DNA of 51,143 bases from Geitlerinema sp. BBD 1991-9 (GCA_001657325.1 LWRO01000040.1:32001-83143), one strand, 5' to 3'; counted from the stretch's first letter, positions 12,752-22,584 are shown. Numbers and translations: made by a program. Notes: generated from the sequence alone by a model not told the origin.

Positions 12752-14269
12752 ATGGTAGCTATCAGACCGGACGAAATTAGCAGCATCATTCAACAGCAAA
12801 TTCAAGAATACGACCAAGAGATTAAAGTCTCGAACGTCGGAACCGTTCTCCAAGTCGGCGACGGTATCGCTCGTATCTACGGCTTACAAAACGCCATGGC
12901 TGGCGAGTTGTTAGATTTTGAAGACGGAACGGTCGGTATTGCACTGAACTTGGAAGAAGACACCGTCGGTGCAGTGCTGATGGGTGAAGGTCGCAATATC
13001 CAAGAGGGATCTTCCGTCACTGCCTCCGGTAAAATCGCTCAAGTTCCCGTTGGGGAAGCGATGATCGGCCGCGTTGTCGATGCACTAGGCCGTCCCATCG
13101 ACGGGAAAGGCGACATTAACACCAGCGAAAGCCGCCTGATCGAATCCGCTGCCCCTGGTATTATCGCCCGGAAATCCGTTTGCGAACCCATGCAAACGGG
13201 AATTACCGCCATTGACGCCATGATTCCCATCGGTCGCGGCCAGCGGGAACTCATCATCGGCGACCGTCAAACGGGTAAAACCGCCATCGCCATCGACACC
13301 ATCCTCAACCAGAAAAACGAGGACGTGGTTTGCGTCTACGTAGCCATCGGTCAGAAATCCTCTACGGTGGCGCAAGTGGTCGGCGTTCTCGAAGAACGCG
13401 GAGCCATGGACTACACCATCGTCGTCGCTGCCAACGCCAGTGACCCCGCAACCCTGCAATATCTGTCGCCTTACACGGGTGCGACCATGGCTGAGTACTT
13501 CATGTACAACGGCAAAGCCACCTTGGTCATTTACGACGACCTCTCGAAACAAGCGCAGGCTTATCGTCAAATGTCCCTGTTGCTGCGTCGTCCGCCGGGT
13601 CGTGAAGCCTATCCTGGCGATGTGTTCTACCTCCACTCTCGTCTGTTGGAACGGGCGGCGAAACTCAACGACGCGCTCGGCAGCGGTAGCATGACGGCAC
13701 TGCCCATCATCGAAACTCAAGCCGGTGACGTGTCGGCGTACATTCCCACGAACGTGATTTCGATTACCGACGGTCAGATCTTCCTGTCGTCCGACCTGTT
13801 CAACTCCGGTCAGCGTCCGGCCGTAAACCCCGGTATTTCGGTATCCCGCGTGGGGTCAGCCGCACAAACCAAAGCGATTAAGAAAGTAGCGGGTAAACTG
13901 AAACTCGAATTGGCTCAGTTCGACGAACTCGAGGCGTTCTCTCAGTTTGCATCCGACCTCGATGCTGCAACCCAAAAACAACTCGCTCGCGGTAAGCGCC
14001 TGCGCGAAATCCTCAAACAGCCTCAAAGCGAGCCGCTGCCTCTCGAAGAACAAGTGGCGATCGTCTATGCGGGTGTGAACGGTTTGCTCGACGAAATCCC
14101 TGTTGAGAAGGTAGTCAGCTTTACCCAAGGGCTGCGCGAGTACCTGCAAAGCAGCAAACCCAAGTACGGCGAACTGATTCGATCGACGAAGAAACTAGAA
14201 CCCGAGTCGGAAAGCCTCCTCAAAGAAGCCGTTGCCGAGTACAAGCAATCCTTCTTGGTGTCTGCATAA
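12752..14269 (+). CDS. atpA: ATP synthase subunit alpha
   Basis: 505 residues, the family length. Alpha alternates with beta in the F1 head and binds non-catalytic nucleotide. Visible landmarks: Walker [16 protein letters not shown] near residues 170-184, Walker B region [17 protein letters not shown], and the alpha signature ending [17 protein letters not shown]. The N-terminus [18 protein letters not shown] is typical of cyanobacteria. atpB-beta and atpC-epsilon are absent from this window, as expected, because cyanobacteria keep them in a separate operon. Confidence 0.98.
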   Translation: MVAIRPDEISSIIQQQIQEYDQEIKVSNVGTVLQVGDGIARIYGLQNAMAGELLDFEDGTVGIALNLEEDTVGAVLMGEGRNIQEGSSVTASGKIAQVPVGEAMIGRVVDALGRPIDGKGDINTSESRLIESAAPGIIARKSVCEPMQTGITAIDAMIPIGRGQRELIIGDRQTGKTAIAIDTILNQKNEDVVCVYVAIGQKSSTVAQVVGVLEERGAMDYTIVVAANASDPATLQYLSPYTGATMAEYFMYNGKATLVIYDDLSKQAQAYRQMSLLLRRPPGREAYPGDVFYLHSRLLERAAKLNDALGSGSMTALPIIETQAGDVSAYIPTNVISITDGQIFLSSDLFNSGQRPAVNPGISVSRVGSAAQTKAIKKVAGKLKLELAQFDELEAFSQFASDLDAATQKQLARGKRLREILKQPQSEPLPLEEQVAIVYAGVNGLLDEIPVEKVVSFTQGLREYLQSSKPKYGELIRSTKKLEPESESLLKEAVAEYKQSFLVSA

Positions 14270-14363
14270 TTGAAGTCGAAGGTCGAGTTGCGTTGCCCGT
14301 GGGTCTGCTACGGCAAGGTTGCTCGATTCTTCGATCGCCACATCTCGTTCGGAACTCTTCGTT

Positions 14364-15314
14364 ATGGCTAATCTCAAAGCGATTCGAGATCGAATTAAGT
14401 CGGTCAAAAACACGCGCAAAATTACCGAGGCTATGCGTCTCGTGGCGGCGGCGCGCGTCCGTCGCGCTCAAGAGCAGGTGTTGGCTACTCGTCCGTTCGC
14501 CGATGCGCTAGCACAGGTTCTCTACGGTTTGCAAAGCCGTATGAAATTTGAAGATGTCAACCTGCCCTTACTGCAAAACCGAGAAGTCAACACCGTTGCG
14601 CTCGTCGTGGTTTCGGGCGATCGAGGGTTGTGCGGAGGTTACAACACCAACGTTATTCGCCGTGCAGAAACTCGGGCGGCCGAGCTTCAAGCGGAAGGGA
14701 AGAAAGTCACCTTTGTCCTCATCGGACGCAAGGCTATTCAGTACTTCAAACGGCGCAATCGACCCATTAGCGCGACCTTCTCTAGCCTCTCACAAATCCC
14801 TACGGCGTCAGAAGCCGGACAGATCAACGACGAACTCCAGGCGTTGTATTTGTCTGAGTCGGTGCAGCGTGTCGAGCTGATTTACACGAAATTCGTCTCT
14901 CTCGTCAGCTCGAAACCTGTGGTTCAAACGCTGTTTCCGCTCGACCCACAAGGCTTGGAACCCCACGACGATGAAATTTTCCGCCTAACGACGCGCGGGG
15001 GAGAATTTGACGTTCAACGAGAAACGGCTCCGGTTCCTCGCACTGAATTGCCTCGTGACATGATCTTCGAGCAAGACCCGGTGCAGATTTTAGAAGCGCT
15101 CTTGCCGTTGTACGTTACGAACCAGTTGCTACGTGCTTTACAAGAAGCAGCAGCCAGCGAACTGGCAGCTCGGATGACGGCGATGAACAATGCCAGCGAA
15201 AACGCCAGCGAACTGATCAAGACGCTGACGCTTTCCTACAATAAAGCCCGTCAAGCGGCGATTACCCAAGAGCTTTTGGAAGTCGTCGGCGGCGCGGAAG
15301 CGCTCAGTCAGTAA
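14364..15314 (+). CDS. atpG: ATP synthase subunit gamma
   Basis: 316 residues (atpC in cyanobacterial naming); the rotor shaft of F1. The ATG at 14364 gives the universal N-terminus [20 protein letters not shown]; an upstream in-frame ATG at 14319 is rejected. The C-terminus [20 protein letters not shown] is canonical. Between about residues 195 and 235 lies the photosynthetic-type insert ([20 protein letters not shown] and following). It has no Cys pair, as in cyanobacteria and unlike the redox-regulated chloroplast form. Last gene of the operon, followed by two terminator-like hairpins. Confidence 0.97.
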   Translation: MANLKAIRDRIKSVKNTRKITEAMRLVAAARVRRAQEQVLATRPFADALAQVLYGLQSRMKFEDVNLPLLQNREVNTVALVVVSGDRGLCGGYNTNVIRRAETRAAELQAEGKKVTFVLIGRKAIQYFKRRNRPISATFSSLSQIPTASEAGQINDELQALYLSESVQRVELIYTKFVSLVSSKPVVQTLFPLDPQGLEPHDDEIFRLTTRGGEFDVQRETAPVPRTELPRDMIFEQDPVQILEALLPLYVTNQLLRALQEAAASELAARMTAMNNASENASELIKTLTLSYNKARQAAITQELLEVVGGAEALSQ

Positions 15315-15353
15315 ATCTAATCGATCGAAAAGATCGATCCTTTTTAACGCTGT

Positions 15354-15381
15354 AACGCGCCTGCTTTGTCGGGCGCGTTTT
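15354..15381 (+). terminator. atp operon terminator
   Basis: AACGCGCC (15354-15361), 10-nt loop, GGCGCGTT (15372-15379) and a T-run of four. A weaker TCGATC/GATCGA hairpin followed by TTTTT sits just upstream at about 15321-15345, giving tandem terminators after atpG. Confidence 0.8.
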
Positions 15382-15400
15382 GCATTTCTCATTTGCCTTT

Positions 15401-16195
15401 CTATACGGCAACTGTCGGATCGAGCCAGCGCGTCAGCTCTTGGGTGAGTCGGTGGAAGTCACGATACCAGTTTTGTTTGACCCACTGACCGAGGGCGTCG
15501 AGGGGAGAAAAGGTTTCGCCCACTTGCCAGTTCAAATCCTGGGCGATGGGAGTGGTGTGAGTCCCGTCGAGGGTTTGCAACGTCACCATTGAGGGAAAAC
15601 GTTTTTGTAGGATACTCCGAAGCGCGAGGGTTTGATCGATATCGTCGTTTTTAAATTTGACGAGGAGGTTGCGCCGGACGCAATAATGTCGATCGATCAG
15701 ATCGTGGGTTTGATGGGGTGTGGGCGTAAATTCGAGTTCGGTGAGGTTGGATAGTTGTTCGACGAAGGGAATAGAACGACGGGCGGGGTAGTTGTTGTAA
15801 GCCATGAAGACGTTCCCCGATCGCTCGATCGAAAACAAACTTCCAATTAATAGGTGTATTTTGCAACCGAGGCTGTGTCCGACCCCGTAGATGGGAAGGT
15901 AGCGTTTTTTGAGCTGTCCGGTGACGCGCAGTCGATCGAGGGTGGTCTCGAAGCTGTGCAGGGCCGATCGAGCAATGGCTGCGTGATCGAGTCCGCTGTT
16001 GATGAAGGGTGTAGCGATAATCGCGTAGCGCTTGCGAGCGAGGGATTCGAGCAGGTATTTGTAAGTCACTTGTGGTGCGGCTGCAACGAACGCGCCGCCG
16101 AGGAAGTGGACGATGCCCCGAGGATTAGCCGGTAATAACACAGCATTTCCCGTGACCTCTTGCCAGTCCCCCCCCTGCCAGCCCTGTTGTGTCAT
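15401..16195 (-). CDS. DUF1350 family protein (alpha/beta-hydrolase fold)
   Basis: 264 residues. The N-terminal segment NPRGIVHFLGGAFVAAAPQV and the elbow GVGHSLGCKIHLLIGS (Ser flanked by Gly) are the hallmarks of DUF1350 proteins, which are conserved in cyanobacteria and plastids. The elbow resembles the nucleophile motif of alpha/beta hydrolases. A late His is visible in LDGTHTTPIAQDL. No substrate is known to me. It converges on the atp operon terminator. A catalytic role is inference from fold resemblance. Confidence 0.85.
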   Translation of the reverse strand: MTQQGWQGGDWQEVTGNAVLLPANPRGIVHFLGGAFVAAAPQVTYKYLLESLARKRYAIIATPFINSGLDHAAIARSALHSFETTLDRLRVTGQLKKRYLPIYGVGHSLGCKIHLLIGSLFSIERSGNVFMAYNNYPARRSIPFVEQLSNLTELEFTPTPHQTHDLIDRHYCVRRNLLVKFKNDDIDQTLALRSILQKRFPSMVTLQTLDGTHTTPIAQDLNWQVGETFSPLDALGQWVKQNWYRDFHRLTQELTRWLDPTVAV

Positions 16196-16271
16196 GATTG
16201 TCGCTCTCGGACGCTTGGATCGATCGAATGTTTTTTATTGTAAAGCGTTTATTGTAAATCGATCGCCAAAG

Positions 16272-16293
16272 AAAAAGGGAGCCGAAGCTCCCT
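16272..16293 (-). terminator. Rho-independent terminator of the PEP-CTERM gene
   Basis: On the minus strand: AGGGAGC, tetraloop TTCG, GCTCCCT, then TTTTC. A stable UUCG-type loop and T-tract, 48 bases beyond the stop codon of the PEP-CTERM gene. Confidence 0.9.
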
Positions 16294-16340
16294 CCTATCC
16301 GTTCGTTGTCTCGGTTGACCAACTCAGCAATCAAGCAAAT

Positions 16341-17207
16341 CTAGGCGTTGCTTGAAAATTTCCGTTTCGTGACCCCAAACAGGCTTCCGATTGCCATGAG
16401 TCCCAACATTGTAGAGGGTTCGGGAACAGCAGCAGTATCGGGAGCGTTACCCCAATGCAGGTTGTACAAGCCGGAGTGAGAAGTACCATCTGCGCCTTCC
16501 CCTTTATCGTTCACCAAACCGGAGTCGAGGGCTTGCCCCATCGCGTAGAGGAGTTTGCTTTCACCGTTGTACTCGACTTTGACGACTTCACTGAGTTTCA
16601 GGGAATAGTTAACACCGTTAATCATTTCGGTGTAGTTGAGGTGTCCGGCTAAACCGACAAAGACATCGCCGTTGTTGTCTCGGGTCGCGTAATTAACGTT
16701 GGGATCGCTGAAGCGATTGTAGAGACCGAAAGAGGTGAAAAGTGTCTTAGCAAAGCTTTCGTTTAAGAATGGGTTATTAAGTTTGGCTTTTAACCAAGCT
16801 TGAACCCCCGTTTCGGTGTTGTTCCACGCTTCGGAAAACCAGCGATCGACAAATCCATCAGAAAGCCAGTCACTTTGTGTCAAGCTGCTGATTAAGATGT
16901 TTTGACCGTCGAGAGTGCCCTGTAGCGTCGTTGCTGTAATTGGGTCAGCGGCGTTGGCATCGCCCAGTTGACCGGACAATTCGACGTTACCGCCGGGGTT
17001 GCTAACATCGCCTTGCAGCACTTGGGAGAGATCGGCGGAGTTGTTGAGAACTGTTGAACTGCCATCAGCCTCGTAGATGAGGTAGGGTTGGCTCGGATCG
17101 ACGAAGGACGGGTTGGTGAGGCTGCCAGCGAGTGCCGGGGCAGCTACGAGCGCACCTAATCCCATCGCCGAAGCACTAATGAAAACTTTACTGACCAATC
17201 CAGACAT
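16341..17207 (-). CDS. PEP-CTERM sorting-domain protein
   Basis: 288 residues. An N-terminal signal peptide (hydrophobic run ending APALAGS) directs export. The C-terminus has the PEP-CTERM tripartite signal: VPEPSTMLGLMAIGSLFG, a hydrophobic helix, and basic KRKFSSN. Such proteins are processed by a cyanobacterial exosortase and delivered to the cell surface or matrix; no exosortase gene is in this window. The middle ~220 residues contain an Asn/Asp-rich region and several aromatic-rich segments (DGFVDRWFSEAWNNTETG) of no recognised enzymatic family. It has its own terminator and a long upstream spacer, so it is probably a single-gene unit. Confidence 0.85.
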   Translation of the reverse strand: MSGLVSKVFISASAMGLGALVAAPALAGSLTNPSFVDPSQPYLIYEADGSSTVLNNSADLSQVLQGDVSNPGGNVELSGQLGDANAADPITATTLQGTLDGQNILISSLTQSDWLSDGFVDRWFSEAWNNTETGVQAWLKAKLNNPFLNESFAKTLFTSFGLYNRFSDPNVNYATRDNNGDVFVGLAGHLNYTEMINGVNYSLKLSEVVKVEYNGESKLLYAMGQALDSGLVNDKGEGADGTSHSGLYNLHWGNAPDTAAVPEPSTMLGLMAIGSLFGVTKRKFSSNA

Positions 17208-17547
17208 GGTTACGAATCCCCAAAAACTTAATCTAGAATGTTGAACTTTGTCGAACTTATGGCGGTGGGAGATCGATCGAGCGGGTTAACAACTCCGATG
17301 CGGAAGATAGTTAGCAATCGGTTCGCTCTGGCGACTCCCTAGCGGATCGATGCACTGCTCAATTTCAACCTACTGCTAATTATAGGAGGATACTTTTTAG
17401 GCAAGGTAAAGTTCCGATAGAGTTTACGTTATTTTTTATAAAGATTCCGACAAGAATCGTTGTGATTTCGATCGCATTGCTCCGTATTTTTTAATAGGTA
17501 AAAAAACATTTCTCGGTAATTTCAGGGATCGATCGATCGATCGATTG
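17208..17547. other. 340-nt non-coding spacer with a GATC tandem run
   Basis: Upstream region of the PEP-CTERM gene and downstream of the aminotransferase gene. Its right half is A/T-rich. At 17527-17545 GATC is repeated four times in tandem (a run of overlapping TCGATCGA palindromes), ending two bases from the aminotransferase stop. I see no RNA gene or reliable promoter boxes. Confidence 0.6.
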
Positions 17548-18735
17548 TTAAAAAGTGACTTCTTGACTCCGTAAAAACACGGCAATTCGATCGACAGCTT
17601 GTTGTAAAAGATCCGGCTCGTGGACTAAAGCAAAACGCACGTAACCTTCTCCTCCTTCTCCAAAGCCGGCACCGGGAGACGCAGCAACACCTGTTTCTTC
17701 AATGAGTTGCACGCAGAAACCGACCGAATCCTTATCCCAAGGTTGAGGCAATTTTGCCCAAACGTACATCGTCGCACGAGGTTTTGGCACGTTCCAGCCA
17801 ATACGATTCAAAGATTCGACAAACACGTCGCGACGTTTTCGGAAGGTGTTCACAGTGGCTTTCACTGGAGCCAAATCGCCGTTCAAAGCCGCGATCGCAC
17901 CGTTGAGAATGCCCCGATACTGATTGAAGTCGATTGCAGCTTTCACCTGGCGCAAAGCTAGAATCAATTCGGGGTTTCCGATGGCGTACCCGATGCGAAA
18001 ACCACCCATATTGTAAGATTTCGAGAGTGTAAAAAACTCGATCGAAACCTGTTTCTCTCGATCGGCTTGCAACACAGACGGCGGAGGGTTACCCTCGAAC
18101 ACCAGATCGACGTAAGGAAAATCGTGGACTAAAACCAATTCGTGCTGTTTAGCAAAAGTAACCGCTTTCTCGAAAAAGTCTAACGAAGCCACAGCCGTTG
18201 TCGGATTGTGCGGGTAGCTCAACACCATCATCCGGGTCTGAGACAGTATCTCAGCCGGAATCGCATCTAAATCCGGTAAAAATTGGTTTTCCGCCCGCAA
18301 CGCCATCCGGTAAATTTGCCCGCTGGCCAAATACACTCCACCCGCATGAGACGGATAGCCCGGATCTTGCAACAGCGCGTAATCTCCCGGATCGAGAATC
18401 GCCAAGGGAAGATGGGCCGTTCCCTCCTGCGATCCGATGAGTTGGAGAACCTCCGTTTCTGGATCGACGGGAATGCCGTATTTTCGCTCGTACCAGGCGG
18501 CAGCCGCTTCGCGAAATTTCCGCGTGCCGTGAAACAGCAAATATTGATGAGTACTCGGATCGTGCAGCGATCGAGCAATTTCATCGAGAACAAACGGAGC
18601 CGCTGGCAAATCCGACGAACCGAGCGAGAGATCGAGAATCTCCCGTCCGGCAGCTTTTGCCTTGGCTTTCGCGCGATCCATATCGGCGAAAACGTTAGAG
18701 CGGAGGGGATTGAGGCGTTGGGAAAAGTGAACCAT
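17548..18735 (-). CDS. PLP-dependent class I/II aminotransferase (LL-diaminopimelate aminotransferase-like)
   Basis: 395 residues from ATG 18735 (MVHFSQRLNPLRSNVFADMD); an ATG at 18753 would add six residues not seen in relatives. Fold-type I landmarks include LDLSLGSSDLPAAPFV, YPHNPTTAVA (the NP motif), VLVHDFPYVDLVFEG (PLP Asp/Tyr) and the Schiff-base Lys in FFTLSKSYNMGGFRIGY. The closest remembered group is the cyanobacterial LL-diaminopimelate aminotransferase/DapC-like family, but substrate is not decided by these motifs. It begins 39 bases after the thioredoxin stop on the same strand, so the two are probably co-transcribed. Confidence 0.85.
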   Translation of the reverse strand: MVHFSQRLNPLRSNVFADMDRAKAKAKAAGREILDLSLGSSDLPAAPFVLDEIARSLHDPSTHQYLLFHGTRKFREAAAAWYERKYGIPVDPETEVLQLIGSQEGTAHLPLAILDPGDYALLQDPGYPSHAGGVYLASGQIYRMALRAENQFLPDLDAIPAEILSQTRMMVLSYPHNPTTAVASLDFFEKAVTFAKQHELVLVHDFPYVDLVFEGNPPPSVLQADREKQVSIEFFTLSKSYNMGGFRIGYAIGNPELILALRQVKAAIDFNQYRGILNGAIAALNGDLAPVKATVNTFRKRRDVFVESLNRIGWNVPKPRATMYVWAKLPQPWDKDSVGFCVQLIEETGVAASPGAGFGEGGEGYVRFALVHEPDLLQQAVDRIAVFLRSQEVTF

Positions 18736-18774
18736 GAAGCGATGCGGGGGCAAGGAAAACGGTACGAAATGCAG

Positions 18775-19104
18775 TTAAGCTGTTAGCACTGCATCGATCA
18801 GTTCGCTGAGTTTCTGCTTAGTAATTGCCCCTTCGCGGGACTCGACGAGCTGACCGTTTTTAAAAAATCGTAGGGCAGGAACCCCTTCAACTTGACATTC
18901 TTTCACCGTCGCAGGGTTGGGGTCGACTTCCAATTTTACGACTTTGAGTCGATTGGCATATTCAACAGCTGCCCAATCGATCGAGGGCGACACGAGTCGG
19001 CACGGACCGCACCAAGAAGCCCAAAAGTAAGCTAAAACGGGTTTGTCTGACTGAATTACTTCAGTGTCAAACAGTGAATCGGTAATTGTAACAGGACTGC
19101 TCAT
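18775..19104 (-). CDS. Thioredoxin
   Basis: 109 residues, a full thioredoxin domain. The redox-active motif WCGPC is at residues 31-35 and the cis-Pro loop is EGVPALRFFKNG. The surrounding sequence (YFWASWCGPCRLVSP, VDPNPATVKECQVEG) diverges from the usual m-type TrxA, so it may be one of the minor cyanobacterial thioredoxins. It heads a likely two-gene unit with the aminotransferase downstream. Confidence 0.92.
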   Translation of the reverse strand: MSSPVTITDSLFDTEVIQSDKPVLAYFWASWCGPCRLVSPSIDWAAVEYANRLKVVKLEVDPNPATVKECQVEGVPALRFFKNGQLVESREGAITKQKLSELIDAVLTA

Positions 19105-19434
19105 TTTAAAAAATCGGTTTACTCAAACGATCGCGGTTTCAAACCAACAGTTTAAACCGATACCGTCTCCCGATTGAAGTCCTTTTCTCCTGCTCTATCT
19201 CTTGAAATCGAGAATTTTCCTGAAACAAAGCGTTTCCTTGAAGTGGTACGCAAATTCACAGACTTCGATCTCTGAGCAACAGGATTTGTCGCTATTTCAG
19301 CATTCTCAACCCATTGAAGCTTGCCGTAGAAGGGGAAACTTAAAAACGAAGACGATACAGTTTTGCGATGGGCTTACTCGCTCGATCGAGGGATACGTTT
19401 CCCCTCTTCCCAGTTGACGTTACAGGTTTCGACG
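19105..19434. other. 330-nt spacer between vipp1 and the thioredoxin gene
   Basis: Holds the thioredoxin promoter region and the 3' flank of vipp1. A 13-bp direct repeat GACGTTACAGGTT occurs at 19416-19428 and 19431-19443; the second copy covers the vipp1 stop codon. No clear terminator or RNA gene is visible. Confidence 0.5.
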
Positions 19435-20199
19435 TTACAGGTTATCCAGTTCGGCGCGCAGTTTTTCCAGTTCGTCGTCGACTTCCGGGGAAGACGCTGC
19501 TGACGCTTGACCTGGGGGCAATTGTCCGACGGCTTCAGGCGTACCGGTCAACTGCGCTTTCATCGCGGCCAGTTCGTCGTCTACATCGCTCCCCGATTCG
19601 AGTCGGGCAAACTGACTTTCGAGGTCAGCACCGGCCAGTTCTCCGGCTGCTTGAGAACGTGCTTCAGCTTCGAGAACTTTTTCTTCCATACGCTCGAAAG
19701 CTGCCATCGCTCCAGTGGTGTTAATCGAACCCAAGGTACTTTGCAATTGCTCCTGGGCTTTAGCAGCTTGAATACGAGCCTTGAGCATATTTTTCTTCGT
19801 CTTGGCTTCGGAAATCTTGCTTTCGACTTGCACCAAACTCCGTTTGAGCGCCTCGACTTGTCCGTTTTGGGTATCGAGTTGTGTTTTCAGCGTAGCTGCC
19901 GTTTCGGCGTGGGATTTTTTGCGAACGAGGGCTTCCCGTGCCAGATTTTCGTCGCCTTTTTGCAAGGCGAGTTGAGCGCGACTTTGCCATTGATTGGCTT
20001 GGCTTTGAGCTTGGTTGTGCTGTTGCTGCGTGCGTTTTTGCTGTGCGATCGACTTAGCCACAGCTTGGCGCAATTGCACCAAGTCTTCTTGCATATCGAG
20101 AATCGACTGCTCGAGAACTTTTTCGGGATCTTCCGCCTTGCTGACCAGGTCGTTCATATTGGCCCTGATAACGCGGCTAATGCGGTCGAATAGTCCCAT
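19435..20199 (-). CDS. vipp1: Vipp1/IM30 (PspA family) thylakoid membrane-remodelling protein
   Basis: 254 residues. Vipp1 is an ESCRT-III-like protein that forms rings and rods on thylakoid and plasma membranes. It is almost wholly helical. The amphipathic helix H0 is MGLFDRISRVIRANMNDLVS, followed by KAEDPEKVLEQSILDMQEDL and a long coiled coil including ENLAREALVRKKS and KISEAKTKKNMLKARIQAAK. After ~residue 215 comes a linker and a C-terminal helix, DDELEKLRAELDNL, the extension that separates Vipp1 from bacterial PspA. A close paralogue lies immediately upstream on the same strand, indicating a tandem duplication. Confidence 0.95.
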   Translation of the reverse strand: MGLFDRISRVIRANMNDLVSKAEDPEKVLEQSILDMQEDLVQLRQAVAKSIAQQKRTQQQHNQAQSQANQWQSRAQLALQKGDENLAREALVRKKSHAETAATLKTQLDTQNGQVEALKRSLVQVESKISEAKTKKNMLKARIQAAKAQEQLQSTLGSINTTGAMAAFERMEEKVLEAEARSQAAGELAGADLESQFARLESGSDVDDELAAMKAQLTGTPEAVGQLPPGQASAASSPEVDDELEKLRAELDNL

Positions 20200-20427
20200 A
20201 ACTCTCTACTTCCTTCTGGCGGTTAACAAATTAAAACACTCGTTCTTCCCTCCAGTTTAACGAATGGAGGGTTTGGGGAGCGCTTCACAGTCGCCGCGAG
20301 CATCGGCCGGACCAGTCTTGGCCCGGTGTCTCAAGGGCTGAATCGTTGGCTGTCAGCTCTGTATAAAACTATCTCGAGCCGTGAAGGAATCGATCGATTG
20401 ACGAAGGCATTCCCACATTTCACCGTG

Positions 20428-21185
20428 TTATAGGTTGTCGAGTTCCGAACGTAGTTTTTCAAGTTCGGCATCGACTTCTGAAGGAGGCGCAGAGGAGGCT
20501 TGACCCTCAGGCAAGGATTTTTGCTCGATACTTCCCCCAGTCAACTGCGCTTTCATCGCGGCCAGTTCGTCATCCACGTCGCTCCCCGATTCGAGCATGG
20601 CAAACTGACTTTCGAGGTCGGAACCCACGAGTTCTCCTGCCGCTTGAGAACGCGCTTCGGCTTCGAGTACTTTTTCCTCCATGCGCTCGAAGGCGGCCAT
20701 CGGACTACTGGTATTCATCGAACTCAGCGTACCTTGAAGTTGTTCCTGTGCTTTAGCCGCTTGAGCCCGGGCCTTGAGCATATTTTTCTTCGTCTTGGCT
20801 TCGGAAATTTTACTTTCGAGTTGTACCAGACTCCGTTTGAGTGTATCGACTTGCTGAGTCTGCATATCGAGTTGTGTTTTCAGCGTTGTCGCTGTTTCGG
20901 CTTGGGATTTCTTACGAACGAGGGCTTCCCGTGCCAGATTTTCGTCGCCTTTTTGCAAGGCGAGTTGAGCGCGACTCTGCCATTGATTGGCTTGACTTTG
21001 AACTTGGTTGTATTGCTGTTGCGTGCGTTTTTGCTGTGCGATCGATTTGGCAACGGCTTGGCGCAATTGCACCAAGTCTTCCCCATAATCGCCTGCTCGA
21101 GAACTTTTTCAGGATCTTCCGCCTTGCTGACCAGGTCGTTCATGTTGGCTCTAACAACGCGGCTAATACGATCGAATAGTCCCAT
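20428..21185 (-). pseudogene. Second vipp1/IM30 copy with a frameshift near its 5' end
   Basis: Closely similar to the intact copy over its whole length, including H0 (MGLFDRISRVVRANMNDLVS) and the C-terminal helix (LEKLRSELDNL). The frame breaks near 21081-21084, after VLEQAIMG: seven bases are missing relative to the intact copy. Six of these would be an in-frame loss of two codons; one breaks the frame. Adding one G to the run of four (minus strand) would restore MGEDLVQLRQAVAK and a ~252-residue protein. As written, the first frame gives ~101 residues with a scrambled tail, and a GTG at 21075 could start a 215-residue product lacking H0. It is a recent pseudogene, a sequencing error in a homopolymer, or (least likely) a programmed frameshift. 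Confidence 0.8.
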
Positions 21186-21330
21186 AACTCTCGGTTTCCT
21201 TCTGGCGGTTGATAACTTTAAGACACTCTCTCTTCTCTTCAGTTTAACGAGTCAGGGTCGGGATCGGGGGAGTGCGTTTCAGGCTCTTCCTAAAATTTAG
21301 AAGGATGGTAGAGCCGGGTTTCGCAGGCTA

Positions 21331-22584
21331 TTACTGAGGACGATAGACCTCAGCTGAAATCCCTTGCTGCTCCAACACGTCAACGAGACTCTCAGCTGTC
21401 GGAGAGTCATCAAAAGCACCGACTTGTACTTTCGTCCCGTTGGGAAACTCGCGCAGATAAGCATCGGGGACGACTTCACGCACGAGATCGAAGGTTTCGA
21501 CGTTGCCGTTATAGTTGACGACAACGAAATAGTAGCCGTAGTAATTCTCATCTCGATCGATCGGCGGTTGCGGGCGATTTTCATCGGCTCGATCGGTTTG
21601 AGCGTCGTCTGCTGTATCTGCTGTCGCGTTCTCAGCGGGTTCTCCCTCGTTTTCTACATCCGGTTCGTTCGATTTCGGCGTGAGCAGCTCAGAAATATTA
21701 TCGAGGGTATTCGTATTTTCAGAATTCGCCGCCGCTGATGGAGCAGGAGAAGGCGGCTGAGGGTTGGACGCAGCACTCGCAGGGGGTTGAGACGGTATTG
21801 CTGCCTTACCGTCCGGATCTAAACTGCTGAGGGTTTGTAAGTCGAGTTCGACGAATTCTTCCGCAGCTAAATCGGGGGACTCAGGTAAACGCGGTACCCG
21901 TCCGACGCTGGGAGCTTCTTCAGCGAGTTCGGGGTTCGGGGTTTCTGCTTCTGATTCGCTTTCCAATTCGCTGGCAGTTTCCCGATTCAGCAGGTCATCG
22001 AGACCGAGGCGGTTTAAACTCTTGGGATTGACGAGAACGTACCCTAACGTCGCACTCGCTGCGAGAAATAACAAGATCGAACCCACGCCCAGGGGAGTGA
22101 TTCCTTTTTTCTCAGATCGATCGCTGGCGGGTTCGACAGTTCGATCGAGAAGCCGCTCGGAAGATTCGAGATAGTCTTGCGGCGGAAGTTCGTCGGAGGT
22201 GGCGACGTTGGGTATTGAATCGAGGTGGTCTTCACCCGAAACGTCTTCGGGGGGTGGAAGTTCGGTTTGAGTTGAAGCTAAATTAGTGTTGGGAGTCGTG
22301 CCGGGAAGCGCAGCTTCTGGTGTGGCGGAATCGGGAGCCTGCAATTCGAGGGGGAGTTCTTCAGGGGTTGGAGGCGTTTCGACCTGACCTTCCACAATGC
22401 TAACCGGGGGGGAAGAGGAGGTGGAAAGCGATGGCAACGTTTGGGCTTTTTTCGCGGCGAGGCGATACCGTTCGAGTTCTGTGTCGAGTTGAACGTCCAA
22501 ACTGCCGAGTGCCAGTCGTAACGCTGGACTTAACGGCATTTTAGGGGGCGTGGGAGTCGTTTCAAGGGAGGACAGTTGACTCAT
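21331..22584 (-). CDS. Single-pass membrane protein with C-terminal SPOR-like domain
   Basis: 417 residues. The N-terminal ~165 residues are Pro/Glu/Ser-rich and disordered, preceded by LSPALRLALGSLDVQLDTEL, a short helical region. One membrane span is seen at about 170-190 (GVGSILLFLAASATLGYVLV). A long acidic low-complexity linker follows, then a ~75-residue C-terminal module, YFVVVNYNGNVETFDLVREV to ISAEVYRPQ, with the pattern KVQVGAFDDSPTAESLVDVL typical of SPOR domains, which bind denuded peptidoglycan at division sites. A role in the cell envelope or septum is inference. It is upstream of the two vipp1 genes on the same strand, with about 145 bases between. Confidence 0.75.
   Translation of the reverse strand: MSQLSSLETTPTPPKMPLSPALRLALGSLDVQLDTELERYRLAAKKAQTLPSLSTSSSPPVSIVEGQVETPPTPEELPLELQAPDSATPEAALPGTTPNTNLASTQTELPPPEDVSGEDHLDSIPNVATSDELPPQDYLESSERLLDRTVEPASDRSEKKGITPLGVGSILLFLAASATLGYVLVNPKSLNRLGLDDLLNRETASELESESEAETPNPELAEEAPSVGRVPRLPESPDLAAEEFVELDLQTLSSLDPDGKAAIPSQPPASAASNPQPPSPAPSAAANSENTNTLDNISELLTPKSNEPDVENEGEPAENATADTADDAQTDRADENRPQPPIDRDENYYGYYFVVVNYNGNVETFDLVREVVPDAYLREFPNGTKVQVGAFDDSPTAESLVDVLEQQGISAEVYRPQ

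Noticed and set aside
13085-13720. Minus-strand frame of 211 codons within atpA
   Set aside because: It lies opposite a highly conserved atpA segment, including the Walker motifs.
20500-21300. Plus-strand frame of 266 codons opposite the second vipp1 copy
   Set aside because: It is the antisense of the coiled-coil gene; a similar frame appears opposite the first copy, as expected from sequence duplication rather than coding.
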